Of a stretch of DNA of 8,443 bases, positions 1 through 5,086 are shown piece by piece. Numbering within the stretch: position 1 is the stretch's first letter; every line of letters begins with the position of its first letter. A program made the position numbers and the translations under genes. This stretch comes from Chloroflexota bacterium. GTDB taxonomy: Bacteria > Chloroflexota > Dehalococcoidia > Lucifugimonadales > VGZR01. The stretch is from positions 1 to 8,443 of the forward strand of contig JAQBWG010000068.1 in the NCBI GenBank assembly GCA_027625225.1. Reading direction: 5' to 3'. The notes under the pieces are model-generated. The model had not been told where the DNA came from, did no database searches, and saw only the letters and a list, made by a program, of their open reading frames with translations.

Positions 1-1
1 C

Positions 2-223
2 GTAGACGAACTGACAAGCATCGAAATGGAGCCGTCCGATAAAAAAGAAAGCGAAGACGCCCTCGAACAGTGCCTCTGGCGCCTCGAAGTCAAACACTGG
101 CAGGAACTGCAAGACGGCCTCCTCGCCGACCTCAGCGAGTCCGAATCCCCCGCCAAAGAACTCGAAGCCGCCATCACCCCGGTCAACTCCCGCCTCAAAG
201 AACTCTTCGCCCAACGCACCTGA
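2..223 (+). CDS. dnaG: C-terminal end of DNA primase DnaG (5' part outside window)
   Basis: The frame is open from the first bases of the window to the TGA at 221-223, so this is the last 73 codons of a longer gene; the ATG at 26 is internal. The visible protein is charged and helical (LWRLEVKHWQELQ, then a C-terminal stretch ending RLKELFAQRT). This resembles the C-terminal helicase-interacting end of DnaG in Chloroflexota, which often ends in a similar RLKELF-type helix. DnaG makes the RNA primers for replication and contacts the DnaB helicase through this end. Its position just upstream of rpoD on the same strand is the classic dnaG-rpoD arrangement and is the main support. The catalytic TOPRIM and zinc domains are not in view, so the name rests on context plus a short tail. 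Confidence 0.6.
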   Translation, partial: VDELTSIEMEPSDKKESEDALEQCLWRLEVKHWQELQDGLLADLSESESPAKELEAAITPVNSRLKELFAQRT

Positions 224-336
224 CCCCCCAACAACCAAACCTTGCCCACCGGAACCCGTCTAAACCAGCAACAAACCCCTGGGCCACCGCCCCCCGATTC
301 CGGACACCCGCACATATCCTTCTAGCGCGTGAAGAA

Positions 337-357
337 CTGACCCCAGCCGGGGGTCAG
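337..357 (+). repeat. Perfect 8-bp inverted repeat (hairpin)
   Basis: CTGACCCC (337-344) and GGGGTCAG (350-357) pair perfectly around the 5-base loop AGCCG. It lies 113 bases after the dnaG stop. The stem is strong enough to be a terminator stem, but the bases after it (agggatgg) are not a T-tract, so intrinsic termination is doubtful. It could stabilise the dnaG transcript end or be a processing site. A second, weaker stem GGATGG/CCATCC (360-365 and 375-380, 9-base loop) follows at once. Confidence 0.5.
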
Positions 358-438
358 AGGGATGGTCGAAAAGCCCATCCGGCCCAGCTTTACAAACTGA
401 CAACCACTCCCTCGGCAAAATCTAAAGAACCGTAAATT

Positions 439-466
439 GATAGGATGCATGCGGCATCCTCCTATC
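439..466 (+). repeat. Bulged hairpin just upstream of candidate rpoD promoter
   Basis: GATAGG (439-444) pairs with CCTATC (461-466), and ATGC (445-448) pairs with GCAT (454-457). The loop is ATGCG and the 3' arm carries a CCT bulge (458-460). It ends 7 bases before a TTGACA. It could be a protein-binding dyad or the end of the dnaG transcript; nothing in the sequence decides between these. Confidence 0.4.
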
Positions 467-472
467 ATCTTC

Positions 473-501
473 TTGACAACATATGGCACAATCAACGACA
501 T
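473..501 (+). promoter_or_regulatory. Weak candidate promoter for rpoD
   Basis: A consensus -35 TTGACA lies at 473-478. The hexamer 17 bases downstream (CGACAT, 496-501) and its neighbours match TATAAT poorly, so only half of a promoter is visible. If used, it gives rpoD a leader of more than 100 bases. Confidence 0.25.
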
Positions 502-619
502 CCAACCGGCAACATAGGGAAACCGTCCTCGATAGCTGAAGAATGTGCCGGGGCATCATCATTCGTAGCTAAAACGGCAAAATCAGGACATCATTTAAAA
601 AACCGAAGGACAGAAAAAT

Positions 620-2170
620 ATGGGCTTCTCCAACAACAACATGGACAACGACGACGGCAACAACGAAGACATCATCTCCGGTCTCGTTGAAAAAGCCACC
701 GCAGCCAGCGACCTCATAGGCATCGGCCTCCCGGGTCAGCGCGACAACGTCGTGGACGACACCAACAACCCCGACGAAGCCGTTGATAACGAGAAAAACG
801 ACGCCGAGCCCAGCCAGGAAATGCTCGACGAAGAAGCTGAAGAAGCCAAAGAAGAAGAATCCATCTGGGAAAAAGAACTCGAAAGCACCGAAATCATCGA
901 CGACCCCGTCCGCATGTACCTCCGGGAGATCGGACGCGTCAGTCTGCTTAAAGCGCATGACGAACGCATTCTCGCCCGAAGCATGGAGTGCTACAAACAC
1001 ATCGACGTGGTCGAAAAAGCCCTCACCTCCGCCGAAGGCCGCGGCCCCCGCGCCTGGCAGGTCGTCTCCCATTTGCTCATGGCCATCTGCGAAGACGAGC
1101 CCCTGGTCAGCGCGCTCGGCCGTTTCCTCGGCCACAAGGGCGGCGTGACCATCGCCGAGCTTCGCTTCCACCCCAAGTTGCGCGACGTTCTCGACGGCGA
1201 ACTGCCGGAAGACATGCAACTCTTCATCGGCGAGGCGCTGGACATCGAACCGGACCAGGCCAAGCAACGCTTGCTACTCCTGTCGCTGAACAGCCGCTTG
1301 CTTCCTAAAGAGGCTCTGGAAGTGGTGGATATCCACGCCCCGCTTACCGACGTTAAGGCAGATTTCGAATCTACCGGTTTTTCGAAACGGCTGGACACCT
1401 ATGAATTGGTCTTTCAGACCTATCTGAACAAAATCATGGACGAGGGCGTCCGCGCCCAGCGCCACCTTGCCGAAGCCAATCTGAGACTGGTGGTCAGCGT
1501 GGCCAAGAAGTACATCGGCCGGGGCATGTCCCTGCTCGACCTGATTCAGGAGGGCAACATCGGGCTTATCCGCGCGGTGGAGAAGTTCGACTACCGCAAG
1601 GGCTACAAGTTCTCCACCTACGCGACGTGGTGGATACGCCAGGCCATCACCCGCGCTATCGCCGACCAGGCGCGCACCATCCGCATCCCCGTCCACATGG
1701 TTGAAACCATCAACAAGCTGCTCAGGGTCAGCCGCCGTCTGGTACAGGAGTACGGTCGCGAGCCGACCAGTGAGGAAATCGGCGCGGGCATGGAGGTGCA
1801 GTCCGACAAGGTTCGCGAGATTTTGAAGATTTCCCAGGAGCCCGTTTCCCTGGAAACGCCTATTGGTGAGGAAGAGGACAGCCACCTGGGCGATTTCATC
1901 GAAGACCGCAGTACGCTGGCCCCGGCGGAGGCGGCGTCGTACCAGCTTTTGAGAGAACAGGTTGACGACGTGCTGTTCACGCTCAGCGAGCGCGAGGCAA
2001 AGGTTCTTCAACTACGATTCGGACTGGAGGACGGCCGGGCCCGGACGCTGGAAGAGGTGGGGCGCGACTTCGGCGTTACCCGCGAGCGCATCCGGCAGAT
2101 TGAGGCAAAGGCGCTGCGCAAGCTGCGGCATCCGTCGCGATCGAAGAAGCTCCGCGACTTCCTGGAGTAG
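620..2170 (+). CDS. rpoD: Primary RNA polymerase sigma factor RpoD (SigA)
   Basis: This 516-residue sigma-70 protein directs core RNA polymerase to housekeeping promoters. Region 1.2 is at about residues 92-125 (DDPVRMYLREIG). Regions 2.1-2.4 are at about 282-352, with NLRLVVSVAKKY, DLIQEGNIGLIRAVEKFD and the -10-reading TYATWWIRQAI. Region 3 begins at IPVHMVETINK (about 356-366); the 3.2 finger is around 414-429 (GEEEDSHLGDF). Region 4 has LSEREAKVLQLRFGL (455-469) and the -35-reading helix-turn-helix EVGRDFGVTRERIRQIEAKA. The first 90 residues are a short acidic segment instead of a long region 1.1, and about 155 variable residues separate 1.2 from 2.1. The ATG at 620 follows GAAGGA (605-610) at 9 bases. 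It sits directly after dnaG and is closed by its own terminator. Confidence 0.97.
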   Translation: MGFSNNNMDNDDGNNEDIISGLVEKATAASDLIGIGLPGQRDNVVDDTNNPDEAVDNEKNDAEPSQEMLDEEAEEAKEEESIWEKELESTEIIDDPVRMYLREIGRVSLLKAHDERILARSMECYKHIDVVEKALTSAEGRGPRAWQVVSHLLMAICEDEPLVSALGRFLGHKGGVTIAELRFHPKLRDVLDGELPEDMQLFIGEALDIEPDQAKQRLLLLSLNSRLLPKEALEVVDIHAPLTDVKADFESTGFSKRLDTYELVFQTYLNKIMDEGVRAQRHLAEANLRLVVSVAKKYIGRGMSLLDLIQEGNIGLIRAVEKFDYRKGYKFSTYATWWIRQAITRAIADQARTIRIPVHMVETINKLLRVSRRLVQEYGREPTSEEIGAGMEVQSDKVREILKISQEPVSLETPIGEEEDSHLGDFIEDRSTLAPAEAASYQLLREQVDDVLFTLSEREAKVLQLRFGLEDGRARTLEEVGRDFGVTRERIRQIEAKALRKLRHPSRSKKLRDFLE

Positions 2171-2192
2171 TCTTTCAAACATAGGCTTAGAC

Positions 2193-2228
2193 GTAAGGGC
2201 GCAGAATACTGCGCCCTTACTGTTTTCT
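2193..2228 (+). terminator. Intrinsic terminator of rpoD
   Basis: A perfect 12-bp stem GTAAGGGCGCAG (2193-2204) / CTGCGCCCTTAC (2209-2220) closes a 4-base AATA loop and is followed by TGTTTTCT. It starts 22 bases after the rpoD stop. This is a textbook rho-independent terminator on the plus strand. It ends only 12 bases before the first possible start of the next gene. Confidence 0.93.
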
Positions 2229-2240
2229 CGGTAAGATGGA

Positions 2241-3398
2241 TTGGAAAGATATGAGGTTAGTGCCGAATTGGTAGATACGAAAGAGCCCGGACAGAAAAAG
2301 AAGCCCTCTGCGGCTACGAAGACGCGGTCGAAGGTGGCGGTGGTGCTCACCAAGCCGGAGTCGGTGCTGGAGGACGTGGGAACGGCGATGCGGCTGGCGG
2401 AGTACGAACAGCATCTTCCCAAGGACGCGGCCACGCTTCTGAAGATAAACATCTCCTGGCAGCACTACTATCCTGCCTGCTCCACGACGCCGTGGCAGCT
2501 CGAAGGCGTCATCAAGACGCTCCAGGCGGACAAATACGAGAACTTGATTCCCGCACATAACGGGACAGTGGTGGTAGACCCGTTCGAGGGGTCGCGGAAC
2601 AACAAGCACAAGAACGTGGAGCAGAAGTACGGCATGGAGGCCGTGTATCTGGACGTACCACCGGTGAAGTGGACACAGTACCGCCCCAAGTCGAAGATGC
2701 TGGTTCTCAACGATGTGTACCCGGAGGGTATCTATATACCCGATGTAATGTTCGGCAAGAACATCGTCCACCTGCCCACGGCGAAGACACACGTGTTCAC
2801 CACGATGACGGGCGCGATGAAGAACGCGTTCGGCGGTCTTCTCCACCGGAACCGGCACTGGACGCACTCGGTCATCCACGAGACGCTGGTTGACCTGCTG
2901 GCGATTCAGAAGGAGATCCATCCAGGGATTTTCGCGGTGACGGACGGGACGTTCGCGGGCGACGGGCCGGGGCCGCGGGCGATGCGCTGGCACATCAAGA
3001 ACGTGCTTATCGCCGGTGCGGACCAGGTGGCGGTGGACGCGGTGGTGGCGAAGATGATGGGGTACGACCCTATGTCACTGAAGTTCATCCGGCTGGCGCA
3101 CGAGTCCGGCCTTGGGTGCGGGGACATGAGTGAGATAGACGTGGTGGGGGAGGACATTTCGGGGGTCAACTGGAAGTTCAGCAGCGGGGAGAACACGTTT
3201 GCCAGCAAGGGGCAGAAGCTCATTTACTGGGGGCCGTTGAAGCCTCTGGAAAATTTCTTGCTACGATCGCCCATCGCGCCGTGGTCGTTCGCGGCGTCGA
3301 ACCTGTACCACAACGGCTACTGGCTGCGGTTCATCGGCAACAAACGGGTGAAGGCCGCGATGAAGACGGAGTGGGGCAAGCTCTTCGAGAGTTACTAG
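2241..3398 (+). CDS. DUF362 domain-containing protein
   Basis: The protein is up to 385 residues and matches the DUF362 family, whose members are redox-associated or of unknown function. The family core starts at KVAVVLTKPES (31-41). It continues through KINISWQ (68-74) and ACSTTPWQLEGVIKTL (79-94), HLPTAKTHVFTTMTGAMKN (177-195) with HWTH (206-209), TDGTFAGDGPGPR (234-246), and ADQVAVDAVVAKMMGYDP (260-277). Only two cysteines (80, 293) are present, so the C-terminal ferredoxin cluster found in many DUF362 proteins is absent. The start is uncertain: TTG 2241 has no spaced ribosome site, while TTG 2268 has GAGG (2253-2256) 11 bases upstream. An in-frame TAA (2232-2234) bounds the gene. No signal peptide or membrane segment is obvious. 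No biochemical role should be assigned. Confidence 0.88.
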   Translation: MERYEVSAELVDTKEPGQKKKPSAATKTRSKVAVVLTKPESVLEDVGTAMRLAEYEQHLPKDAATLLKINISWQHYYPACSTTPWQLEGVIKTLQADKYENLIPAHNGTVVVDPFEGSRNNKHKNVEQKYGMEAVYLDVPPVKWTQYRPKSKMLVLNDVYPEGIYIPDVMFGKNIVHLPTAKTHVFTTMTGAMKNAFGGLLHRNRHWTHSVIHETLVDLLAIQKEIHPGIFAVTDGTFAGDGPGPRAMRWHIKNVLIAGADQVAVDAVVAKMMGYDPMSLKFIRLAHESGLGCGDMSEIDVVGEDISGVNWKFSSGENTFASKGQKLIYWGPLKPLENFLLRSPIAPWSFAASNLYHNGYWLRFIGNKRVKAAMKTEWGKLFESY

Positions 3399-3407
3399 GC
3401 TATCCGA

Positions 3408-3584
3408 TTATTCAAATCTAAAGCTGTCGAGAATCGCGAGGATGGCTTCGAGATTGTCCGCTTTTTCGCTCTGGCAAACGAGTATCGACACATCAACAGT
3501 GGCGCTACCGTTAAGTCCAATCAGGTCGGTGCCGGAGGTGGTCGCAGAATTGGCCTCATAGCTCACCCTGAGACGTGTAATCAA
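3408..3584 (-). pseudogene. Possible small ORF or C-terminal gene remnant downstream of the RHH gene
   Basis: A minus-strand frame of 58 codons starts at TTG (3582-3584), whose bases overlap the TGA of the RHH gene, and ends at TAA (3408-3410), 9 bases from the DUF362 stop. An inner GTG (3564-3566) gives 52 codons. The product reads like real protein: IGLNGSATVDVSILV, then QSEKADNLEAILAILDSF ending RFE. That pattern, a beta segment then an amphipathic helix and a terminal SFRFE, resembles the C-terminal end of a larger secreted or lipoprotein-type protein. A TAG lies immediately upstream in frame, so no N-terminal part remains. The possible ribosome site AAGGG is only 3 bases from the TTG. 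It is either a decayed gene end or a third, translationally coupled gene of the parA operon. I do not recognise the family. Confidence 0.35.
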
Positions 3585-3856
3585 CTACCCTTGCGGCTGT
3601 TGAGATACGCCTGGATGGCTTGGCTGACGAGTTCCGAGCGTTCGGGCTTTTTGCCTGTAGTACGGAACTCTTCGCTTTGCATCTGGTCAATGGCGAGAAC
3701 GTCGTCCGGTTCGAGGTAGAAGGTGGCTTTGATGCGTTGGCGTTTGGGCGCTCTGTCACGCTGCGACGAGGCCGGGTCTATCTCCGGAATGCCTTCGCTG
3801 GTTCGACGAAACAGGCTGTGGCGGGGGCGCATGGTTTTATCTTTAGAATCGCTCAT
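3581..3856 (-). CDS. Ribbon-helix-helix DNA-binding protein, probable ParA partner
   Basis: The protein is 91 residues. The first 40 are polar and basic (several RR and KR pairs), like the flexible tails of ParG- and Omega-type partition proteins. A beta strand RIKATFYLEP (41-50) is followed by helix DDVLAIDQMQSEEF (51-64), a turn with TTGKKP, and helix ERSELVSQAIQAYLN (72-86). This is the RHH fold: a dimer that inserts a two-stranded sheet into the major groove. Its ATG overlaps the parA stop as ATGA (3853-3856), showing translational coupling. In type Ib partition systems such a protein binds the centromere, stimulates the ParA ATPase and represses the operon. Here that role is inferred from context. 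An antitoxin-type RHH is possible, but no toxin is present. Confidence 0.8.
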   Translation of the reverse strand: MSDSKDKTMRPRHSLFRRTSEGIPEIDPASSQRDRAPKRQRIKATFYLEPDDVLAIDQMQSEEFRTTGKKPERSELVSQAIQAYLNSRKGS

Positions 3857-4617
3857 TTCAAAGGCTCCTTCGCGATTTCTCGCGCTATTTCCCGATAGGC
3901 TTCGACGGAGGGAAGGCTGGGGGCATGCTCAAGGGCCGTTTTCCCCAGCGAGGCGGCTTCACGGAAGCGGACGGTTTCTTTAACTATGCTGTCGAATACG
4001 CGGACCCGACCTTCGAGTTCCCGCCTAGTGTGATTTAGCACTTCGCGGGCGTTGACTGTGCGCGTTCCTCGGGTGGGAATCACGCCGAGAACCTTGAGGT
4101 TTGGGTTGAGCTCGGAGCGCATCTCTTCGACGGACTGGAGAAGCAGGTCAACGCCGAGCATGGAATAGAAGTCGGTGGTCATGGGGATGAGGACTTCGTC
4201 AGCTGCGGAAAGCGCGTTGACGGTGAGGATGCCGAGGCTGGGAGGGCAGTCTATAAGGGCGAAGTCGTAGCGGTCTTCGACGGTTTTCATCGCCGTTTTG
4301 AGCTTGTCTTCGCGGCGTGCCTTGAGGAACAGCTTCACTTCGACGGTGGAGAGGCGGATGTTGCTGGGAGCGAGGTCGAGGTTGGGACGGACGTTCACGA
4401 TGATTTCAGAGAGTGTGGCACGTCCGTCGAGCACGGCGGAGATTTCGTTTTCGAGGTCTCCGGCAATCAGGCCGAGACCCTCGGCGAGGTGGCCCTGAGG
4501 ATCCATATCCACAAGCAGAACGCGTTTGCCCAATTCGGCCAGTGCGTGGCCGACATTGATGGTGGTGGTGGTCTTGGCCACTCCGCCTTTTTGGTTGGCT
4601 ATCGCGATTTTACGCAT
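3853..4617 (-). CDS. parA: ParA/Soj-family ATPase
   Basis: This 254-residue protein is a deviant Walker A ATPase of the ParA family, which moves or positions DNA on the nucleoid. The deviant Walker A motif is QKGGVAKTTTT (9-19), with the signature lysine K10 and the P-loop lysine K15; alanine replaces the usual glycine at 14. Walker A' is LLVDMDPQGH (34-43) and Walker B is FALIDCPPSLG (119-129). There is no N-terminal helix-turn-helix extension, so it is a short Soj/ParF-like form and would leave DNA recognition and autoregulation to its partner. It is the first gene of a minus-strand pair with the RHH protein. The start CAT at 4615-4617 has only a weak GGTGA in front. A promoter with TTGACA lies 45-75 bases upstream. 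MinD and Mrp are less likely because their characteristic extra motifs are missing. Confidence 0.93.
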   Translation of the reverse strand: MRKIAIANQKGGVAKTTTTINVGHALAELGKRVLLVDMDPQGHLAEGLGLIAGDLENEISAVLDGRATLSEIIVNVRPNLDLAPSNIRLSTVEVKLFLKARREDKLKTAMKTVEDRYDFALIDCPPSLGILTVNALSAADEVLIPMTTDFYSMLGVDLLLQSVEEMRSELNPNLKVLGVIPTRGTRTVNAREVLNHTRRELEGRVRVFDSIVKETVRFREAASLGKTALEHAPSLPSVEAYREIAREIAKEPLK

Positions 4618-4662
4618 GAATCACCGCACCATTCTGTTCTTGTGAACGCCTTGATACGCGCA

Positions 4663-4692
4663 AGGATAGGACTTGAGCAGTCCAGATGTCAA
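4663..4692 (-). promoter_or_regulatory. Promoter of the parA-RHH operon
   Basis: On the minus strand the -35 is a consensus TTGACA (4692-4687), the spacer is 18 bases and the -10 is TATCCT (4668-4663; 4 of 6 matches to TATAAT). Transcription would start near 4655 and give a leader of about 40 bases to parA. Two of the AGATGT repeats flank and overlap the -35, so a protein bound there would block the promoter. Confidence 0.55.
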
Positions 4693-4721
4693 GATGTTTG
4701 GATTCCTCAGCGTCCAGATGT
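4676..4721. repeat. AGATGT direct repeats, candidate RHH operator or centromere
   Basis: On the plus strand AGATGT occurs at 4684-4689, 4692-4697 and 4716-4721. The first two are 8 bases apart and the third is 24 bases on, so all share an 8-base register. A degenerate copy AGCAGT sits one register step further at 4676-4681. The longer unit GTCCAGATGT is repeated exactly at 4680-4689 and 4712-4721. Short, closely spaced direct repeats over a par promoter are the usual binding sites of ParG/Omega-type RHH proteins. The match to this window's RHH protein is inference. Confidence 0.5.
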
Positions 4722-4743
4722 TTTCAGTTCAATGCATGTCGCC

Positions 4744-4773
4744 GGAACCTTTTTGGCGGTCTCTCCATCTAAA
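4744..4773 (+). promoter_or_regulatory. ECF-type promoter facing the 94-residue gene
   Basis: GGAACCT (4744-4750), 16 bases, then ATCTAAA (4767-4773) closely matches the general ECF promoter plan, a GGAAC-type -35 with a TCTAA/GTCAAA-type -10. Transcription would start near 4780, a few bases before the ribosome site AGGAG. No sigma-70 promoter of similar quality is seen for this gene. An ECF sigma gene lies 1.2 kb away, which makes it the obvious candidate reader. Confidence 0.45.
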
Positions 4774-4781
4774 TGTAGTGT

Positions 4782-4786
4782 AGGAG
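4782..4786 (+). promoter_or_regulatory. Ribosome binding site that selects ATG 4795
   Basis: AGGAG ends 8 bases before the ATG at 4795, which is optimal. The in-frame ATG at 4789 is only 2 bases away, and the frame open further upstream overlaps parA. Hence 4795 is preferred. Confidence 0.7.
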
Positions 4787-4794
4787 CTATGCAT

Positions 4795-5079
4795 ATGATT
4801 GAACTAAACAGGAGTCTTCCACACGACGTTGACGTTACGCCGTTTGAGGAGGCCTTCGAATCCGAGGTTTCACCGAAGGAGTTCGTGCCAAGCGTCGCGA
4901 GGCCGATTTCCGTTCGCGAAGGAGGCGGTGCACAGCCAGAGGCAACGGCAATCGCGCTGCCTTCGGGCGAGCCGGTGTTCTTCTACGACGGGGAGTTCCG
5001 TACGATGGCCGAGGTACAACGGCGGGCGGCGCTGAATCAGGCAATCGCTACTCTGCTGCGACTCGAGCGAGCGGCGTAG
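4795..5079 (+). CDS. Hypothetical protein, 94 residues
   Basis: I do not recognise this protein. It starts MIELNRSLPH and has an acidic first third (FEEAFESE, 17-24), a proline- and glycine-containing linker (about 36-60), and a C-terminal half with VFFYDGEFRTMAEV (61-74) followed by an alanine- and arginine-rich helix ending LLRLERAA. The YDGEFRTMAEVQ stretch looks like a short strand-turn-helix. There is no signal peptide, membrane segment or cysteine pair, so it is probably a small cytoplasmic protein. The start is set by AGGAG at 8 bases. It is divergent from parA and convergent with the DUF5667 gene, 7 bases apart. A candidate ECF-type promoter precedes it, which suggests control by the neighbouring sigma factor. 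Good ribosome site and normal codon use support a real gene. Confidence 0.7.
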   Translation: MIELNRSLPHDVDVTPFEEAFESEVSPKEFVPSVARPISVREGGGAQPEATAIALPSGEPVFFYDGEFRTMAEVQRRAALNQAIATLLRLERAA

Positions 5080-5086
5080 GGTAGGT

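Larger units (their letters stand above)
224..619. other. Long dnaG-rpoD intergenic spacer
   Basis: This 396-base stretch has no convincing gene; the short open frames in it have no ribosome binding site and no recognisable protein. It holds two hairpins back to back (337-357, 360-380), a bulged hairpin (439-466), a lone TTGACA (473-478) and, at the right edge, the rpoD ribosome binding site GAAGGA (605-610). The left part is C-rich and A-rich on the plus strand. No T-run follows either of the first two hairpins. Confidence 0.6.
4727..4804 (+). repeat. Inverted repeat enclosing the start region of the 94-residue gene
   Basis: GTTCAAT (4727-4733) pairs with ATTGAAC (4798-4804). Inside it GCAT (4734-4737) can pair with ATGC (4789-4792), leaving a bulge that contains the start codon ATG (4795-4797). 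The ribosome binding site would be in the loop. It would form in mRNA only if transcription began upstream of 4727. The candidate ECF promoter would start downstream, so the repeat may instead be a DNA-level site or chance. Confidence 0.3.

Noticed and set aside
445..690. 81-codon plus-strand frame across the rpoD start
   Set aside because: It is low-complexity at its end because it reads rpoD out of frame, and it has no ribosome site.
569..1267. Long minus-strand open frame opposite the first half of rpoD
   Set aside because: It mirrors the C-rich third codon positions of rpoD, gives a biased F/V/G/D-rich protein, and has no homology pattern or ribosome site.
1325..1336. Perfect 12-bp palindrome GTGGATATCCAC resembling two opposed DnaA-box cores
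   Set aside because: It is inside conserved coding sequence, each half departs from TTATCCACA, there is no cluster, and one or two such palindromes are expected by chance in 8 kb.
1274..2011. Minus-strand frame opposite the rest of rpoD
   Set aside because: It is antisense to the conserved sigma regions 2 to 4, whose reading is certain.
2217..2993. Minus-strand frame opposite the DUF362 gene
   Set aside because: The product is R/H/L-rich, a shadow of the clearly conserved DUF362 frame.
4489..4794. Upstream extension of the 94-residue gene
   Set aside because: It runs antisense into parA and lacks a ribosome site; AGGAG before ATG 4795 marks the real start.
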